A DNA stretch of 64,000 nucleotides from DAOTXN01 sp034435435 (lineage in GTDB: Bacteria; Chloroflexota; Anaerolineae; S140-20), in the NCBI GenBank assembly GCA_034435435.1, contig DAOTXN010000036.1:12224-76223 (forward strand). Reading direction: 5' to 3'. Below, one piece after another: positions 45,952 through 54,792 of the stretch (positions are counted from its first letter, which is position 1; the number at the start of each line of letters is the position of its first letter). Below the pieces are notes generated by a model that was given only the letters and a program-made list of their open reading frames with translations, did no database searches and had not been told where the DNA came from. The position numbers and the translations under genes are program-made.

Positions 45952-46962
45952 TCACCGTCGCAGCGTGGTCATCTCGGTCACGTCGGGGAAGCGCTCGCCG
46001 CGCTCAATCGCCTGCGAATCGGCGTCTACCATCATTTGCATCAACTCGCGAAAACTCACCAGCGGCTCCCAACCTAGTTTTCGTCCGGCCTTGCTCGGGT
46101 CGCCCACCAACAGGTCCACCTCGGCCGGGCGGAAAAAACGCTCGTCGCACACCACGTAATCCTGATAATCCAGCCCAACGTGGCCGAACGCCACCTCGCA
46201 CATCTCGCGGATCGAGTGGGTCTCGCCGGTGGCAATGACGTAATTATCCGGCTGGTCCTGTTGCAACATCAACCACATGGCCCGCACGTAATCGCCGGCG
46301 AACCCCAGGTCGCGCTTGGATTCCAGGTTGCCCAGACGCAGCTCGTGGGCCAGGCCGGCCTTGATGGCCGCCACGCCCAGCGAGATTTTGCGCTCGACGA
46401 ATTCGATGCCCCGCCGGGGCGAGCCGTGATTGAATAAAATGCCCGACGAGGCGTGCAAGCCATAGCTCTCACGATAGTTCACCGTAATCCAGTGGCCGTA
46501 CACCTTGGCCACGCCGTAAGGACTGCGCGGGTAAAAGGGCGTCTTTTCGCTTTGCGGCACTTGTTGAACCTTGCCAAACATTTCCGACGAGCTGGCCTGG
46601 TAAAACCGGATGTCCGGGTCAACCATCATAATCGCATCCAGCAGGCGCGTCACGCCCAGCGCCGTCACCTCACCGGTGAGCACCGGCTGCTGCCACGACG
46701 TGGGCACGAACGATTGGGCTGCCAGGTTATACACCTCGCCCGGTTGAAATTCGCGCAAGAGACCAATGAGAGAGGCCTCGTCCAGCACATCGCCTTGCAC
46801 CAGCGTGATTTTGTCCTGGATGTGGCGGATGCGACCGAGGTTCACGACCGAGCTGCGCCGCATCATACCGATGACTTTGTAGCCTTGCTCAAGCAGAAAT
46901 TCGGCCAGATACCCGCCGTCTTGACCGGTGATGCCGGTGATCAAAGCCACTCGCTCGTTCAT
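45952..46962 (-). CDS. gmd: GDP-mannose 4,6-dehydratase
   Basis: A 336-residue short-chain dehydratase making GDP-4-keto-6-deoxy-D-mannose. The NAD site is ITGITGQDGGYLAEFL; the catalytic triad lies in QASSSEMFGKV (Ser/Glu) and YPRSPYGVAKVYGHW (Tyr, Lys). FNHGSPRRGIEFV is the Gmd-specific loop. ATG at 46962 overlaps the stop of rmd (ATGA), so the two are translationally coupled. Confidence 0.95.
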   Translation of the reverse strand: MNERVALITGITGQDGGYLAEFLLEQGYKVIGMMRRSSVVNLGRIRHIQDKITLVQGDVLDEASLIGLLREFQPGEVYNLAAQSFVPTSWQQPVLTGEVTALGVTRLLDAIMMVDPDIRFYQASSSEMFGKVQQVPQSEKTPFYPRSPYGVAKVYGHWITVNYRESYGLHASSGILFNHGSPRRGIEFVERKISLGVAAIKAGLAHELRLGNLESKRDLGFAGDYVRAMWLMLQQDQPDNYVIATGETHSIREMCEVAFGHVGLDYQDYVVCDERFFRPAEVDLLVGDPSKAGRKLGWEPLVSFRELMQMMVDADSQAIERGERFPDVTEMTTLRR

Positions 46963-47921
46963 TTCCCCTCGCTTCTGACGCGCGCGCGCCAGTCGTCTAG
47001 CACGTCGCGCAGGGTGGTTTCTAAAGGAATGGTCGGCTGCCAGCCGGTGAGCGCCCGGAACTTGCTGGCGTCGCAACGCGCGTCGGGCACGTCCGACGGG
47101 CGCAATCGGGCCGGGTCTCGCTCGACGGCCATCTCGACCTGGCTGTAGCTCAACAGAATGTCGAGCAATTCCTGAATCGCGTGCGATTGACCGGAGCCGA
47201 TGTTGTACACCTCGCCGGGCGCGCCTCGCGTGGCGGCCAGATAATAGGCCCGCACCATGTCGCGCACATCGGTAAAGTCGCGCTTTGCTTCCAGATTGCC
47301 CACCTGTATGCGGGGAGGGCGTTTTCCGACCTCGGCCTCGGCGATCTGGCGGGCAAAGTCGGGCGCGACAAAGCCAGGGGCCTGGCGCGGACCGAGGTGG
47401 TTAAACGGGCGCACCCGCACCACAGGCAATTGATAGCTCAGATAATAGGTCAATCCCAGCATATCTTGGGCGATTTTACTGACCGCGTAGGGGCTGTTGG
47501 GGCGCAGCGGATTGGCTTCGCTGACGGGCAACTCGGCGGGGCGCACCAATCCATACACCTCGTTGGAGCTGACGATCATCACACGCGGATTGACCCCCAG
47601 GCGCACCAGGCCTTCCAACAGGTTGAGCTGGGCGCGGATATTGTTCTCCAACGTGGGCCAGGGGTCGCGCCACGAAGCGCCGACGTGGGCCAGCGCCGCC
47701 AGATGAAAAATCACGCCGGGCGCCGTCTCCTCCAGCATGCGCTGCACAGCGGCAGGGTCGCACAGGTCGACCACCCGGCAAGATACCCGACCTCGCAAAT
47801 GGTCGGGCGTGTCACATTCGTTCAAAACACAGCCGACTATCTGCCAGTCGGTCTCGGCCAGGAGATAGTCGGCCAGATGACTTCCTGCGAAACCGCCGAT
47901 GCCGGTGATGAGTGCTTGCAC
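46959..47921 (-). CDS. rmd: GDP-6-deoxy-D-mannose reductase (Rmd-type)
   Basis: A 320-residue extended short-chain reductase: ALITGIGGFAGSHLADYL for NAD(P), SSNEVYG, and the catalytic NSPYAVSKIAQDML. FNHLGPRQAPGFVAPDFARQ and GNLEAKRDFTDVRDMV are typical of Rmd, which reduces the Gmd product to GDP-D-rhamnose. GTG at 47921 has GGAG 7 bases upstream; GTG at 47939 is less likely. With gmd it forms a complete two-step route. Confidence 0.88.
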   Translation of the reverse strand: MQALITGIGGFAGSHLADYLLAETDWQIVGCVLNECDTPDHLRGRVSCRVVDLCDPAAVQRMLEETAPGVIFHLAALAHVGASWRDPWPTLENNIRAQLNLLEGLVRLGVNPRVMIVSSNEVYGLVRPAELPVSEANPLRPNSPYAVSKIAQDMLGLTYYLSYQLPVVRVRPFNHLGPRQAPGFVAPDFARQIAEAEVGKRPPRIQVGNLEAKRDFTDVRDMVRAYYLAATRGAPGEVYNIGSGQSHAIQELLDILLSYSQVEMAVERDPARLRPSDVPDARCDASKFRALTGWQPTIPLETTLRDVLDDWRARVRSEGK

Positions 47922-47939
47922 GCATCCGCTCCCAAACAC

Positions 47940-48298
47940 GTGATAGATTTCTCAGATGCCTGTCCGATTATACCTTAGTTTAGGCCGTGCGGCAACAAAC
48001 ACGGGGAAAAACGTAGGGACGTGGTAACTGCTCAACCTGCGCAGATATGACAACGAATCAGAGGATTGAGCGAATCAGAGGATTGAGCGAATCTGTGCCT
48101 TTCGACTCGATAGGCTGGTCGCCACAGACACGCTAACCAGGGTCCAAAGTGATGGCGCACCTCGCTCAACCGCAGGTCGAGGGTATCTCCGTAGGATGCC
48201 CGGCAGCGGCGTCATTCGGCTTCGGCATGAGCTCGGTCGAACGCTCAGCCGAACGGTCAATCCCGAAAATTCGTTGTCATATCCCCCATCTGAGCAGT
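47940..48298. other. Intergenic region with repeats
   Basis: No gene is supported here. It holds 2.4 tandem copies of a 17-base unit CGAATCAGAGGATTGAG (48054-48094). A palindromic patch at 48213-48257 (TTCGGCTTCGGCATGAGCTC and GAGC/GCTC pairings with TTCG/CGAA arms) resembles dispersed intergenic repeats found in many high-GC genomes. Confidence 0.6.
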
Positions 48299-48325
48299 AA
48301 AGGGGCGTAATGATCACGCCCCTTT
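48299..48325 (-). terminator. Terminator of the metK end of the SAM-cycle cluster
   Basis: A perfect 10-bp stem AAAGGGGCGT/ACGCCCCTTT with a 7-base loop starts 3 bases after the metK stop codon. The 3' arm on the minus strand ends in CTTT and is followed by AC, so the U-tract is short. Confidence 0.75.
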
Positions 48326-48328
48326 GTG

Positions 48329-49552
48329 TTAATCCAATCCGGCCGCTTGGCGCAGAATAGCGGCTTTGTCGGTGCGTTCCCAGGGGGCGTCGATGTCGTC
48401 GCGGCCAAAGTGGCCGTAGGCGGCCGTCTTGCGATAGATGGGGCGGCGCAGGTCCAGGTCGCGGATGATGGCTGCCGGGCGCATGTCAAAGTGTTCTTTG
48501 ATGAGCGCGACGATGCGGTCGTCAGGGATTTTACCCGTGCCAAAGGTCTCGACGGCCAGCGACAACGGGCGGGCCACGCCGATGGCATAAGAGACCTGCA
48601 ACTCAAAGCGGTCGGCGATGCCCGCCGCGACGATGTTTTTGGCGATGTGGCGAGCCATGTAGGTCGCCGAGCGGTCCACCTTGGTGGGGTCTTTGCCTGA
48701 AAAGCAGCCGCCGCCGTGCCGGGCCACGCCGCCGTAGGTATCCACGATGATCTTGCGCCCGGTCAGGCCGGCGTCGCCCAACGGCCCGCCGGTCACAAAG
48801 CGCCCGGTGGGGTTGACGTAGATTTTGGTCTTGTCGTCGAGCATGCCGTTGGGCACGACGTATTTGATGACGCGCTGAATGATGTCGCTGCGGATCTTGT
48901 CCTGGCTCACGTCGGGCGAGTGCTGGGCGCTGACGACGATGGCATCTACGCGCTTGGGCGCGCCGTATTCATACTCGACCGTCACTTGGCTCTTGCCGTC
49001 GGGTCGCAAGTAGGGCAGGGTGCCGTCTTGGCGCACGTGAGCCAGCCGGCGGCACAGTTTGTGCGCCAGCACAATGCTCATGGGCATCAGCTCGGGCGTC
49101 TCGTTGCACGCAAAACCGATCATCATGCCCTGGTCGCCGGCGCCGGTGGCTTCGATCTCGGTGTCGGACATTTCGCCGGTCTTGGCCTCCAGCGCCTTGT
49201 CCACGCCCAGCGCGATGTCGACCGACTGTTCTTTGATGCTCACGATGACGCCGCAGGTCTCGGCGTCAAAGCCGAATTTGGCCCGGGTGTAGCCGATGTC
49301 GCTGATGACGTTGCGGGCCAACTGGCCGATGTCCACGTAGCAATCGCAGGTGATCTCGCCCATCACGACCACCAAACCGGTGGTGACGCTCACTTCGCAG
49401 GCCACGCGCGCCTGGGGGTCTTTGGCGATGATGGCGTCGAGCACGGCGTCGGAAATCTGGTCGCAAATCTTGTCGGGATGGCCCTCTGTCACCGATTCGG
49501 AGGTGAAAAAGTATTGGGGGGAAGACATAAAGGTCGTTCTACTGTCGGACAT
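48329..49552 (-). CDS. metK: S-adenosylmethionine synthetase
   Basis: A 407-residue enzyme making SAM from methionine and ATP. Family signatures are TSESVTEGHPDKICDQISDA, GAGDQGMMIGFA and GGGCFSGKDPTKVDRSA (P-loop). It is slightly longer at the N-terminus than usual; ATG at 49552 has AAGGAG upstream and a second ATG eight codons later gives the common length. It lies 10 bases downstream of ahcY and is the last gene of the minus-strand cluster that begins at the SAM-I riboswitch. Confidence 0.97.
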   Translation of the reverse strand: MSDSRTTFMSSPQYFFTSESVTEGHPDKICDQISDAVLDAIIAKDPQARVACEVSVTTGLVVVMGEITCDCYVDIGQLARNVISDIGYTRAKFGFDAETCGVIVSIKEQSVDIALGVDKALEAKTGEMSDTEIEATGAGDQGMMIGFACNETPELMPMSIVLAHKLCRRLAHVRQDGTLPYLRPDGKSQVTVEYEYGAPKRVDAIVVSAQHSPDVSQDKIRSDIIQRVIKYVVPNGMLDDKTKIYVNPTGRFVTGGPLGDAGLTGRKIIVDTYGGVARHGGGCFSGKDPTKVDRSATYMARHIAKNIVAAGIADRFELQVSYAIGVARPLSLAVETFGTGKIPDDRIVALIKEHFDMRPAAIIRDLDLRRPIYRKTAAYGHFGRDDIDAPWERTDKAAILRQAAGLD

Positions 49553-49562
49553 TTGTTTCTCC

Positions 49563-50828
49563 TTATGTTCCTTCCTGCCATGAGGTCAGGTAAGCCTGCT
49601 GTTCGGGGGTCAATGCGTCAATTTTGACGCCCATCGCTTCCAACTTGAAAGCGGCGATCTGCTCATCAATGGATTGAGGCACGCTGTAAACGGTCTTGTC
49701 CAACTCGTCGGCGTGGGACACCATGTATTCGGAGCACAAGGCTTGATTGGCAAAGCTCATGTCCATCACCGCGCTGGGATGGCCTTCGGCGGCCGCCAGA
49801 TTGATCAGTCGCCCTTCACCCAACAGGTAAATGCGCCGACCGTCGGGCAGGCGGTATTCGTCTACAAAGGGACGCACACGGCGCGGCGGACTCCCGGCCA
49901 TGTCTTCCAGCGCCGGGATGTTGATCTCGACGTTAAAGTGGCCGCTGTTGCTGAGGATGGCGCCATCCTTGAGCGCCTCAAAGTGTTGCCGATCAATAAC
50001 GTTAATGTCGCCGGTGCTGGTGATAAAAACGTCGCCGATGGACGCAGCTTCCAGCATCGGCATCACCCGGTAGCCGTCCATCACCGCCTCTAGCGCCTTG
50101 AGCGGGTCCACTTCGGTCACGATGACATTACCGCCCAGGCCCTTGGCCCGCATAGCGATGCCCCGGCTGCACCAGCCATAGCCCGCGATGACCACGGTTT
50201 TGCCGGCGATGAGCACGTTAGTGGCGCGAATGACGCCATCCAGCGTGCTCTGGCCGGTTCCGTAGCGATTGTCGAACAGGTGCTTGGTCAGTGCGTCGTT
50301 GACGGCGACGATGGGATATTCGAGCACGCCGTCCTTGGCCATCGCCCGCAGACGAATGACGCCGGTGGTGGTTTCTTCGGTGCCTCCGGTGACGCCGCCG
50401 ATCACATCGCGCCGATCTTTGTGCAACGTACCCACCAGGTCGGCCCCGTCGTCCATGGTGATGTGCGGCTTGTGGTCGATGGCGGCGTGGATGTGCTCAT
50501 AGTAGGTCTGGTTATTCTCGCCCTTGATAGCATAGACGGGGATCTCGTAATTGGCGACCAGCGACGCGGCCACGTCGTCCTGGGTGCTGAGGGGGTTGCT
50601 GGCGCACAGCACCACGTCGGCTCCTCCGACTTGTAAAGTGTGGGCCAGGTTGGCCGTCTCGGTGGTCACGTGCAGGCAGGCCGCGATGCGCATCCCCTTG
50701 AGCGGCTTGTCTTGAGCAAAACGCTCGCGGATCAGCCGCAACACCGGCATTTCGCGCTCGGCCCACTCGATGCGGTAGCGCCCGCCGGGGGCCAGGTCCA
50801 GGTTTTTTACGTCATATTGAATGGTCAT
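49563..50828 (-). CDS. ahcY: S-adenosylhomocysteinase
   Basis: A 421-residue NAD-dependent hydrolase that splits S-adenosylhomocysteine into homocysteine and adenosine. The motifs ACLHVTTETANLAHTL, NNQTYYEHIHA, YGTGQSTLDG, the NAD site VVIAGYGWCSRGIA and SNSGHFNVEI are all present. The short form without the insertion of the eukaryotic/proteobacterial type agrees with archaeal-like and Chloroflexota versions. Directly upstream of metK; adenosine produced could be used by the PfkB kinase of the same cluster. Confidence 0.96.
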   Translation of the reverse strand: MTIQYDVKNLDLAPGGRYRIEWAEREMPVLRLIRERFAQDKPLKGMRIAACLHVTTETANLAHTLQVGGADVVLCASNPLSTQDDVAASLVANYEIPVYAIKGENNQTYYEHIHAAIDHKPHITMDDGADLVGTLHKDRRDVIGGVTGGTEETTTGVIRLRAMAKDGVLEYPIVAVNDALTKHLFDNRYGTGQSTLDGVIRATNVLIAGKTVVIAGYGWCSRGIAMRAKGLGGNVIVTEVDPLKALEAVMDGYRVMPMLEAASIGDVFITSTGDINVIDRQHFEALKDGAILSNSGHFNVEINIPALEDMAGSPPRRVRPFVDEYRLPDGRRIYLLGEGRLINLAAAEGHPSAVMDMSFANQALCSEYMVSHADELDKTVYSVPQSIDEQIAAFKLEAMGVKIDALTPEQQAYLTSWQEGT

Positions 50829-50867
50829 GCATTTGCTCCTTGATTGTGGATATTGGATATTTCGCTC

Positions 50868-51641
50868 TTAACTTCGCCTCACTGCCACCAGCTCGAAAAA
50901 CGAACACCTCGTGGTGAATCCCAGCCGTTCGTAAACCTTTATAGCCGTGACGTTAGCTTGGGCCACGTTCAGAAAAACGTGACGGATGCCGCGCCGGAAC
51001 AACTCGGCGACGACGGCGCTGGTGACGGCGCTACCGTAGCCGCGCCCTCGATACCTCTCTTCGGTGTACACGTTGCCGACGGCAGCCAGCCCGTAAATCG
51101 GACTGATCAGATGCGTGCCTGCCGCCGCGACAACCCGCCCGCGCTCTAGTGCGCCGAAAAAGACTCCGGTCGCCAACTGCGTAGGGCTAAAGCCATCGGC
51201 GTGCCCGCGCGCATACATCTGGGCCAGTTCGTCGGTGTAGCGAGGCGACAGCGGCGCGACGTCGGGCGAGCGGACCGGTCGAAAATCGCCCGCTTGCAGC
51301 GCCATGCGCCACATGGGGACGGGCGGCTCGGTGCGGAAAAAAGCCCGCGCCGCAGCCAAATGTTGCTGCTGGCACGTCACCAGGACCCGCTCCGGGCGCA
51401 GCCCAAAGCGCAAGATACCCGGCAAGCCGGCCGGGTCGCCCATCAGGAACAGCGCAGGCAGGTCCAGACCCTTAAAGTGCAAACCAAGAGTGCACAGTTG
51501 GCCGTCCTGCTCGGCCCCGACCCACTCACTTTGGGCGAATAACGCTGGCTCCAGGTCGCCGATGGCGTAAGCGGCGTAGTCGCGGTCGGTCTCCAGAAAG
51601 CGCAAGATTTCGATTTTGTCAGTCAGTTTGCGCGTATGCAT
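50868..51641 (-). CDS. GNAT family N-acetyltransferase
   Basis: A 257-residue acetyltransferase with a divergent N-terminal half and a C-terminal GNAT domain. The acetyl-CoA loop is VYTEERYRGRGYGSAV near residue 192, and the end VFLNVAQANVTAIKVYERLG is typical. The substrate is unknown. It lies inside the SAM-cycle cluster, 39 bases before ahcY, so its expression should follow that operon even if its chemistry is unrelated. Confidence 0.85.
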   Translation of the reverse strand: MHTRKLTDKIEILRFLETDRDYAAYAIGDLEPALFAQSEWVGAEQDGQLCTLGLHFKGLDLPALFLMGDPAGLPGILRFGLRPERVLVTCQQQHLAAARAFFRTEPPVPMWRMALQAGDFRPVRSPDVAPLSPRYTDELAQMYARGHADGFSPTQLATGVFFGALERGRVVAAAGTHLISPIYGLAAVGNVYTEERYRGRGYGSAVTSAVVAELFRRGIRHVFLNVAQANVTAIKVYERLGFTTRCSFFELVAVRRS

Positions 51642-51647
51642 AGCGGT

Positions 51648-51713
51648 AGATTGGTAAATGGGAAAATGGGTAAATGGGGGACCAACCTACCAATCTACCC
51701 ATTTACTCATTCA
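51648..51713. repeat. Inverted AAATGGG/CCCATTT heptamer array
   Basis: TAGATTGGTAAATGGG and AAATGGGTAAATGGG (51648-51679) face CCTACCAATCTACCCATTTA (51689-51708). The array fills the gap between the PfkB and GNAT genes and runs into the last three codons of the PfkB gene. It could form a long hairpin in the middle of the operon. Confidence 0.8.
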
Positions 51714-52665
51714 CCATCTTGTCCAACAATCCCCCGTCATCAAAATGCTCCCGGTAGCGAGCAACAAACTCTGAACGGGTATAGCGGTGATTTTGGGTGC
51801 CCTTTTGCTCCAACACATACGCCGCGGCCACTGCGCCCATGCGCCCGGCGACTTGCCACGGCGCGCCAAGCGCCAGACCTTTGACCACACCGGCGCGGTA
51901 GGCGTCGCCTACGCCGGTGGGATCGACGACCCGAGCCGGCGGCACGGCCGGCACGGATATGACCTGGCCTTGTGTGTAAATCTGCGAGCCTCGTTCGCCG
52001 CACGTGATAATCAGCGTCTCTACTTGCGCCATGATGTCCGCTTCACATAGTTGGGTCTTGTCGCGGATCATCTCAAACTCGTATTCGTTGACCATGAGCA
52101 AGCGCGCCCCTCGGATGCCCGCGCACATCTCGGCGCCCGACAGACGAATGATTTGCTGGCTGGGATCGTACAGATACGGGATGCCCAGTTCTTGACATTC
52201 AGCAGCATACTGCACCATCGCCTGGGGGTCGTTGGGTGAAATGATGACCAGGTCTATAGCCTCATCGCCCAGCTCGCGGAAAGACAGCAATTGGGCGTGA
52301 GCCATCGCGCCGGTATAAAAATTGGCGATCTGGTTGTTCTCGCGGTCGGTGCTGACGAAAAACGAGGCCGTAAAGTCGTCCTCTATGGTTTTGATGGCCG
52401 ACGTATCCACGCCCTTCGCTTCCAGCCAGGCGCGATATTCGCCAAAGTCCTGGCCTACCGTCGCCATCACCCGTGGGCGCTCGCCCAGCAAAGCCAGCGT
52501 GTAGGCGATGTTGGTCGCCACGCCGCCGCGCTGCCGCACCATCGAATCCACCAGAAAACTCACGCTCAATTTTTCGAGCTGGTCGGGTAGAATGTGATCC
52601 CGAAAGCGCCCCGGAAAGGTCATCAGATAATCGTAGGCAATCGAGCCGGTCACGACAACGTTCAT
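51703..52665 (-). CDS. PfkB family carbohydrate kinase, adenosine-kinase-like
   Basis: A 320-residue ribokinase-fold kinase. RGGVATNIAYTLALLG is PfkB signature 1; DPTGVGDAYRAGVVKGL is signature 2 with the catalytic Asp (GVGD in place of the common GAGD). It resembles PfkB members annotated as adenosine kinase. Because it is co-directional with ahcY and metK, phosphorylation of the adenosine released by AhcY is a reasonable inference; a sugar kinase cannot be excluded. The last residues are repeat-encoded. Confidence 0.82.
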   Translation of the reverse strand: MNVVVTGSIAYDYLMTFPGRFRDHILPDQLEKLSVSFLVDSMVRQRGGVATNIAYTLALLGERPRVMATVGQDFGEYRAWLEAKGVDTSAIKTIEDDFTASFFVSTDRENNQIANFYTGAMAHAQLLSFRELGDEAIDLVIISPNDPQAMVQYAAECQELGIPYLYDPSQQIIRLSGAEMCAGIRGARLLMVNEYEFEMIRDKTQLCEADIMAQVETLIITCGERGSQIYTQGQVISVPAVPPARVVDPTGVGDAYRAGVVKGLALGAPWQVAGRMGAVAAAYVLEQKGTQNHRYTRSEFVARYREHFDDGGLLDKMVNE

Positions 52666-52671
52666 TTTTTC

Positions 52672-53409
52672 TCAACCCCCAAAACGGGTTTTCAAGAGTA
52701 CCCACAGCCAGCGCAAGCCGACGCGAAAGGCTTTCCAGCCGACGATACCTTTGCCCTGGGCGGCTGTGCGCGGGTGGTAGGCGATGGGCACCTCGATGAT
52801 GTCGTAACCGTGCTTGAGCAGTTTGCAGGGCAGTTCATAGTCCAGGTCAAAGTCGTGGGCGCTCAGGTTCAGTGAGCGGGCCACATCTACTCGCACCAGC
52901 TTGGTCCCGACGGCAATGTCGGTCAGGTGGCCGCCAAACAACAGATTGGCGATCCGCGTGAGCGCGCGCACACCCCAATAATTCCGGGCATACTCGTAAA
53001 CTTTGCGTCCACCCAGCGTGCGTGAGCCAAAGACCGCCACGGCCCCCCCCCCATCTCCCCCCATACGCGGGGGGGGATGGGGGGGGGCAATTTGTGCGAC
53101 CATGGCCGGCAGGTCGGCGGCCTCGTACTCCAGATCGGCGTCAAAGATGACAAAGTAATCGCCGCTGGCTTCGGCGATCCCGACCAAAAGCGACCCGCTC
53201 TTGCCCAGGTTGCGCGGATTCAAGATGACGCGCACGCCGGGTTGGTCCAATGACTGAAGCAACTCCCGGGTGCCATCGGTAGAGCAGTTGTCAATGACCA
53301 GCACCTCTTTTTCCCAGCCGTTGCCCAGCTCCACCTCTTGGGCTTGCCGAATGGCATCCAGGATGGTTCGACGTTCGTTGTAGGCGCAGATGATAATAGA
53401 GAGTTTCAT
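52672..53409 (-). CDS. Family 2 glycosyltransferase (dolichyl-phosphate-mannose-synthase-like)
   Basis: A 245-residue GT2 enzyme: LSIIICAYNERRTILDAI, VLVIDNCSTDGTRELL and the DXD site FVIFDADLEYEA, with GTKLVRVDVARSLNL downstream as in polyprenyl-phosphate sugar transferases. In the middle it carries PPHPPPRMGGDGGG, encoded by a C/G-only hairpin (53043-53087) and absent from the family. The start overlaps the end of rfbH by 4 bases. It would transfer a sugar to a lipid carrier or growing glycan, possibly the dideoxyhexose. Confidence 0.88.
   Translation of the reverse strand: MKLSIIICAYNERRTILDAIRQAQEVELGNGWEKEVLVIDNCSTDGTRELLQSLDQPGVRVILNPRNLGKSGSLLVGIAEASGDYFVIFDADLEYEAADLPAMVAQIAPPHPPPRMGGDGGGAVAVFGSRTLGGRKVYEYARNYWGVRALTRIANLLFGGHLTDIAVGTKLVRVDVARSLNLSAHDFDLDYELPCKLLKHGYDIIEVPIAYHPRTAAQGKGIVGWKAFRVGLRWLWVLLKTRFGG
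53043..53087. repeat. C-run/G-run hairpin within a glycosyltransferase gene
   Basis: Ten C, AT, CT, six C and AT are followed after a 4-base centre by eight G, AT and nine G. The arms are nearly perfect complements, and the G-rich strand could form G-quadruplexes. The frame is kept, giving a Pro/His/Arg/Gly insertion in the protein. Homopolymer runs here are also at risk of sequencing or replication slippage. Confidence 0.85.
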
Positions 53410-54737
53410 AATCGTGGTCCGTGAACGGTTTGAAAGAAACGAGCTACGGTTTCGAGTATATAATCAATCCGAGCCTGGTCGAGGCCCGGATAGACGCCGA
53501 CGAAAAAGCTGCTCCGCAGCACCAGCGCCGAGTTGGGCAGGTCGCCAATGGCCCGGTGGGGCATGTCGCGGTAGGCGGGTTGCTGGCGAATATCGCCGGC
53601 GAACAACAGCCGGGTTTCGACGTTGTGCGCTTCCAGCCAATCGGTCAGTTGGCGGCGGCCAAAAGGCGCATTGGGGCGCACGGTGACAGGCAGGGCAAAC
53701 CAACTGACGTCAGCCTGGGCGTGCCAGGTCGGCAAGATCAAAAATTCCTCGTAGGGCTTGAGGCCCTCGTACAGCCAGCGGAAGTTGCGCTTGCGAGCGG
53801 CGATAAAATCGGGCAATTTTTCCATCTGCGCCACGCCCATGGCGGCCTGGATGTCGGTCAGCTTGAGATTGTATCCGATCTCGGTAAAAAAATAGCGGTG
53901 GTCATAGCCGTCGGGTACGCCGGGGATTTCCCATTGGAAACGCTTGCCGCACTGGCCGTTGGGCGGGCTGTCGTAGCCGCACCAGCAATCGCGCCCCCAG
54001 TCGCGCACCGCGCGGGCGATCTTGGCCAGCCTGGGGCTGTCGGTAAACACGGCCCCTCCTTCGCCCATGGTGATGTGGTGGGCCGGATAGCAGCTCAACG
54101 TGCCAAACTGCCCAAACGTGCCGCAGGCTTGCCCGTCGAAGCGGCTGCCCAGCGCGTCGCAGGCGTCTTCGATCACGTACAAGTCGTGCTGGCGGGCAAA
54201 GGCCATGACCCTGTTCATGTCCACCGGGTTGCCCAGCGTGTGGGCAAAGAACAGCGCCCGCGTGCGCGGCGAGAGCGCGGCTTCCAGTTGATCCAGGTCA
54301 ATGTTATACGTGCCCAGCTCGCAGTCCACGAACACCGGCGTCAGATTGTTCTGCAGGATCGGCGCGATGGTGGTCGGGAAGCTGACCGCCGGTGTAATGA
54401 CCTCGTCGCCGGGCTGCAACGGGCGCTCCAGCTTTCTGGAAGTCAGCGCGGTGAGAGCCACCAGGTTGGCCGACGAGCCGGAATTGACCGGGATCACCTC
54501 GCGCACACCCAAAAAAGCGCCCAGCCGGCGCTCGAATTCCTGAGCATAACGCCCGGCTGTCAGCCAGAATTCCAACACCGCGTCCACCATGTTGACCATT
54601 TCGCGCGCGTCCCACACCCGCCCGGCGTACTGCACGCGGCTCTCGCCGGGGACAAAAGGTTGCTGCGTATGCGCGAGCTGATAATAGCGGGCTACGCGGT
54701 CAAAGATTTCTTGGCGGAGTTGCTCTAGTTCAGACAT
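53406..54737 (-). CDS. rfbH: CDP-4-keto-6-deoxy-D-glucose 3-dehydrase (RfbH / E1 type)
   Basis: A 443-residue aminotransferase-fold enzyme that needs PMP and an iron-sulfur cluster to remove the 3-OH of CDP-4-keto-6-deoxyglucose. The PLP lysine is replaced by His in SCYPAHHITMGEGG (His220), the diagnostic change of E1. Four cysteines, Cys193 and Cys251, Cys253, Cys263 in DCWCGYDSPPNGQCGKRF, match the iron-sulfur ligands, although the last gap (9 residues) is two longer than I recall for the enteric enzyme. ATG at 54737 gives the family N-terminus; it lacks a ribosome-binding site because a heptamer repeat precedes it. A GTG at 54782 in the same frame would add 15 repeat-encoded residues. The E3 reductase partner is not in the window. 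Confidence 0.9.
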   Translation of the reverse strand: MSELEQLRQEIFDRVARYYQLAHTQQPFVPGESRVQYAGRVWDAREMVNMVDAVLEFWLTAGRYAQEFERRLGAFLGVREVIPVNSGSSANLVALTALTSRKLERPLQPGDEVITPAVSFPTTIAPILQNNLTPVFVDCELGTYNIDLDQLEAALSPRTRALFFAHTLGNPVDMNRVMAFARQHDLYVIEDACDALGSRFDGQACGTFGQFGTLSCYPAHHITMGEGGAVFTDSPRLAKIARAVRDWGRDCWCGYDSPPNGQCGKRFQWEIPGVPDGYDHRYFFTEIGYNLKLTDIQAAMGVAQMEKLPDFIAARKRNFRWLYEGLKPYEEFLILPTWHAQADVSWFALPVTVRPNAPFGRRQLTDWLEAHNVETRLLFAGDIRQQPAYRDMPHRAIGDLPNSALVLRSSFFVGVYPGLDQARIDYILETVARFFQTVHGPRL

Positions 54738-54738
54738 C

Positions 54739-54792
54739 GTGAAATGTGATGCGTGAAACGTGATGCGTGGCTCACGTTTCACGTTTCACGTC
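54739..54792. repeat. Inverted CGTGAAA heptamer array between rfbH and the epimerase gene
   Basis: GTGAAATGTGATGCGTGAAACGTGATGCGTG (54740-54770) faces CACGTTTCACGTTTCACG (54773-54790). The array covers the 3' end of the epimerase gene (giving its last residues KRET) and the whole upstream region of rfbH, including where a ribosome-binding site would be. Confidence 0.82.

Noticed and set aside
48075..48317. 80-residue frame in the metK-rmd spacer
   Set aside because: It crosses tandem repeats and the metK terminator and is not protein-like.
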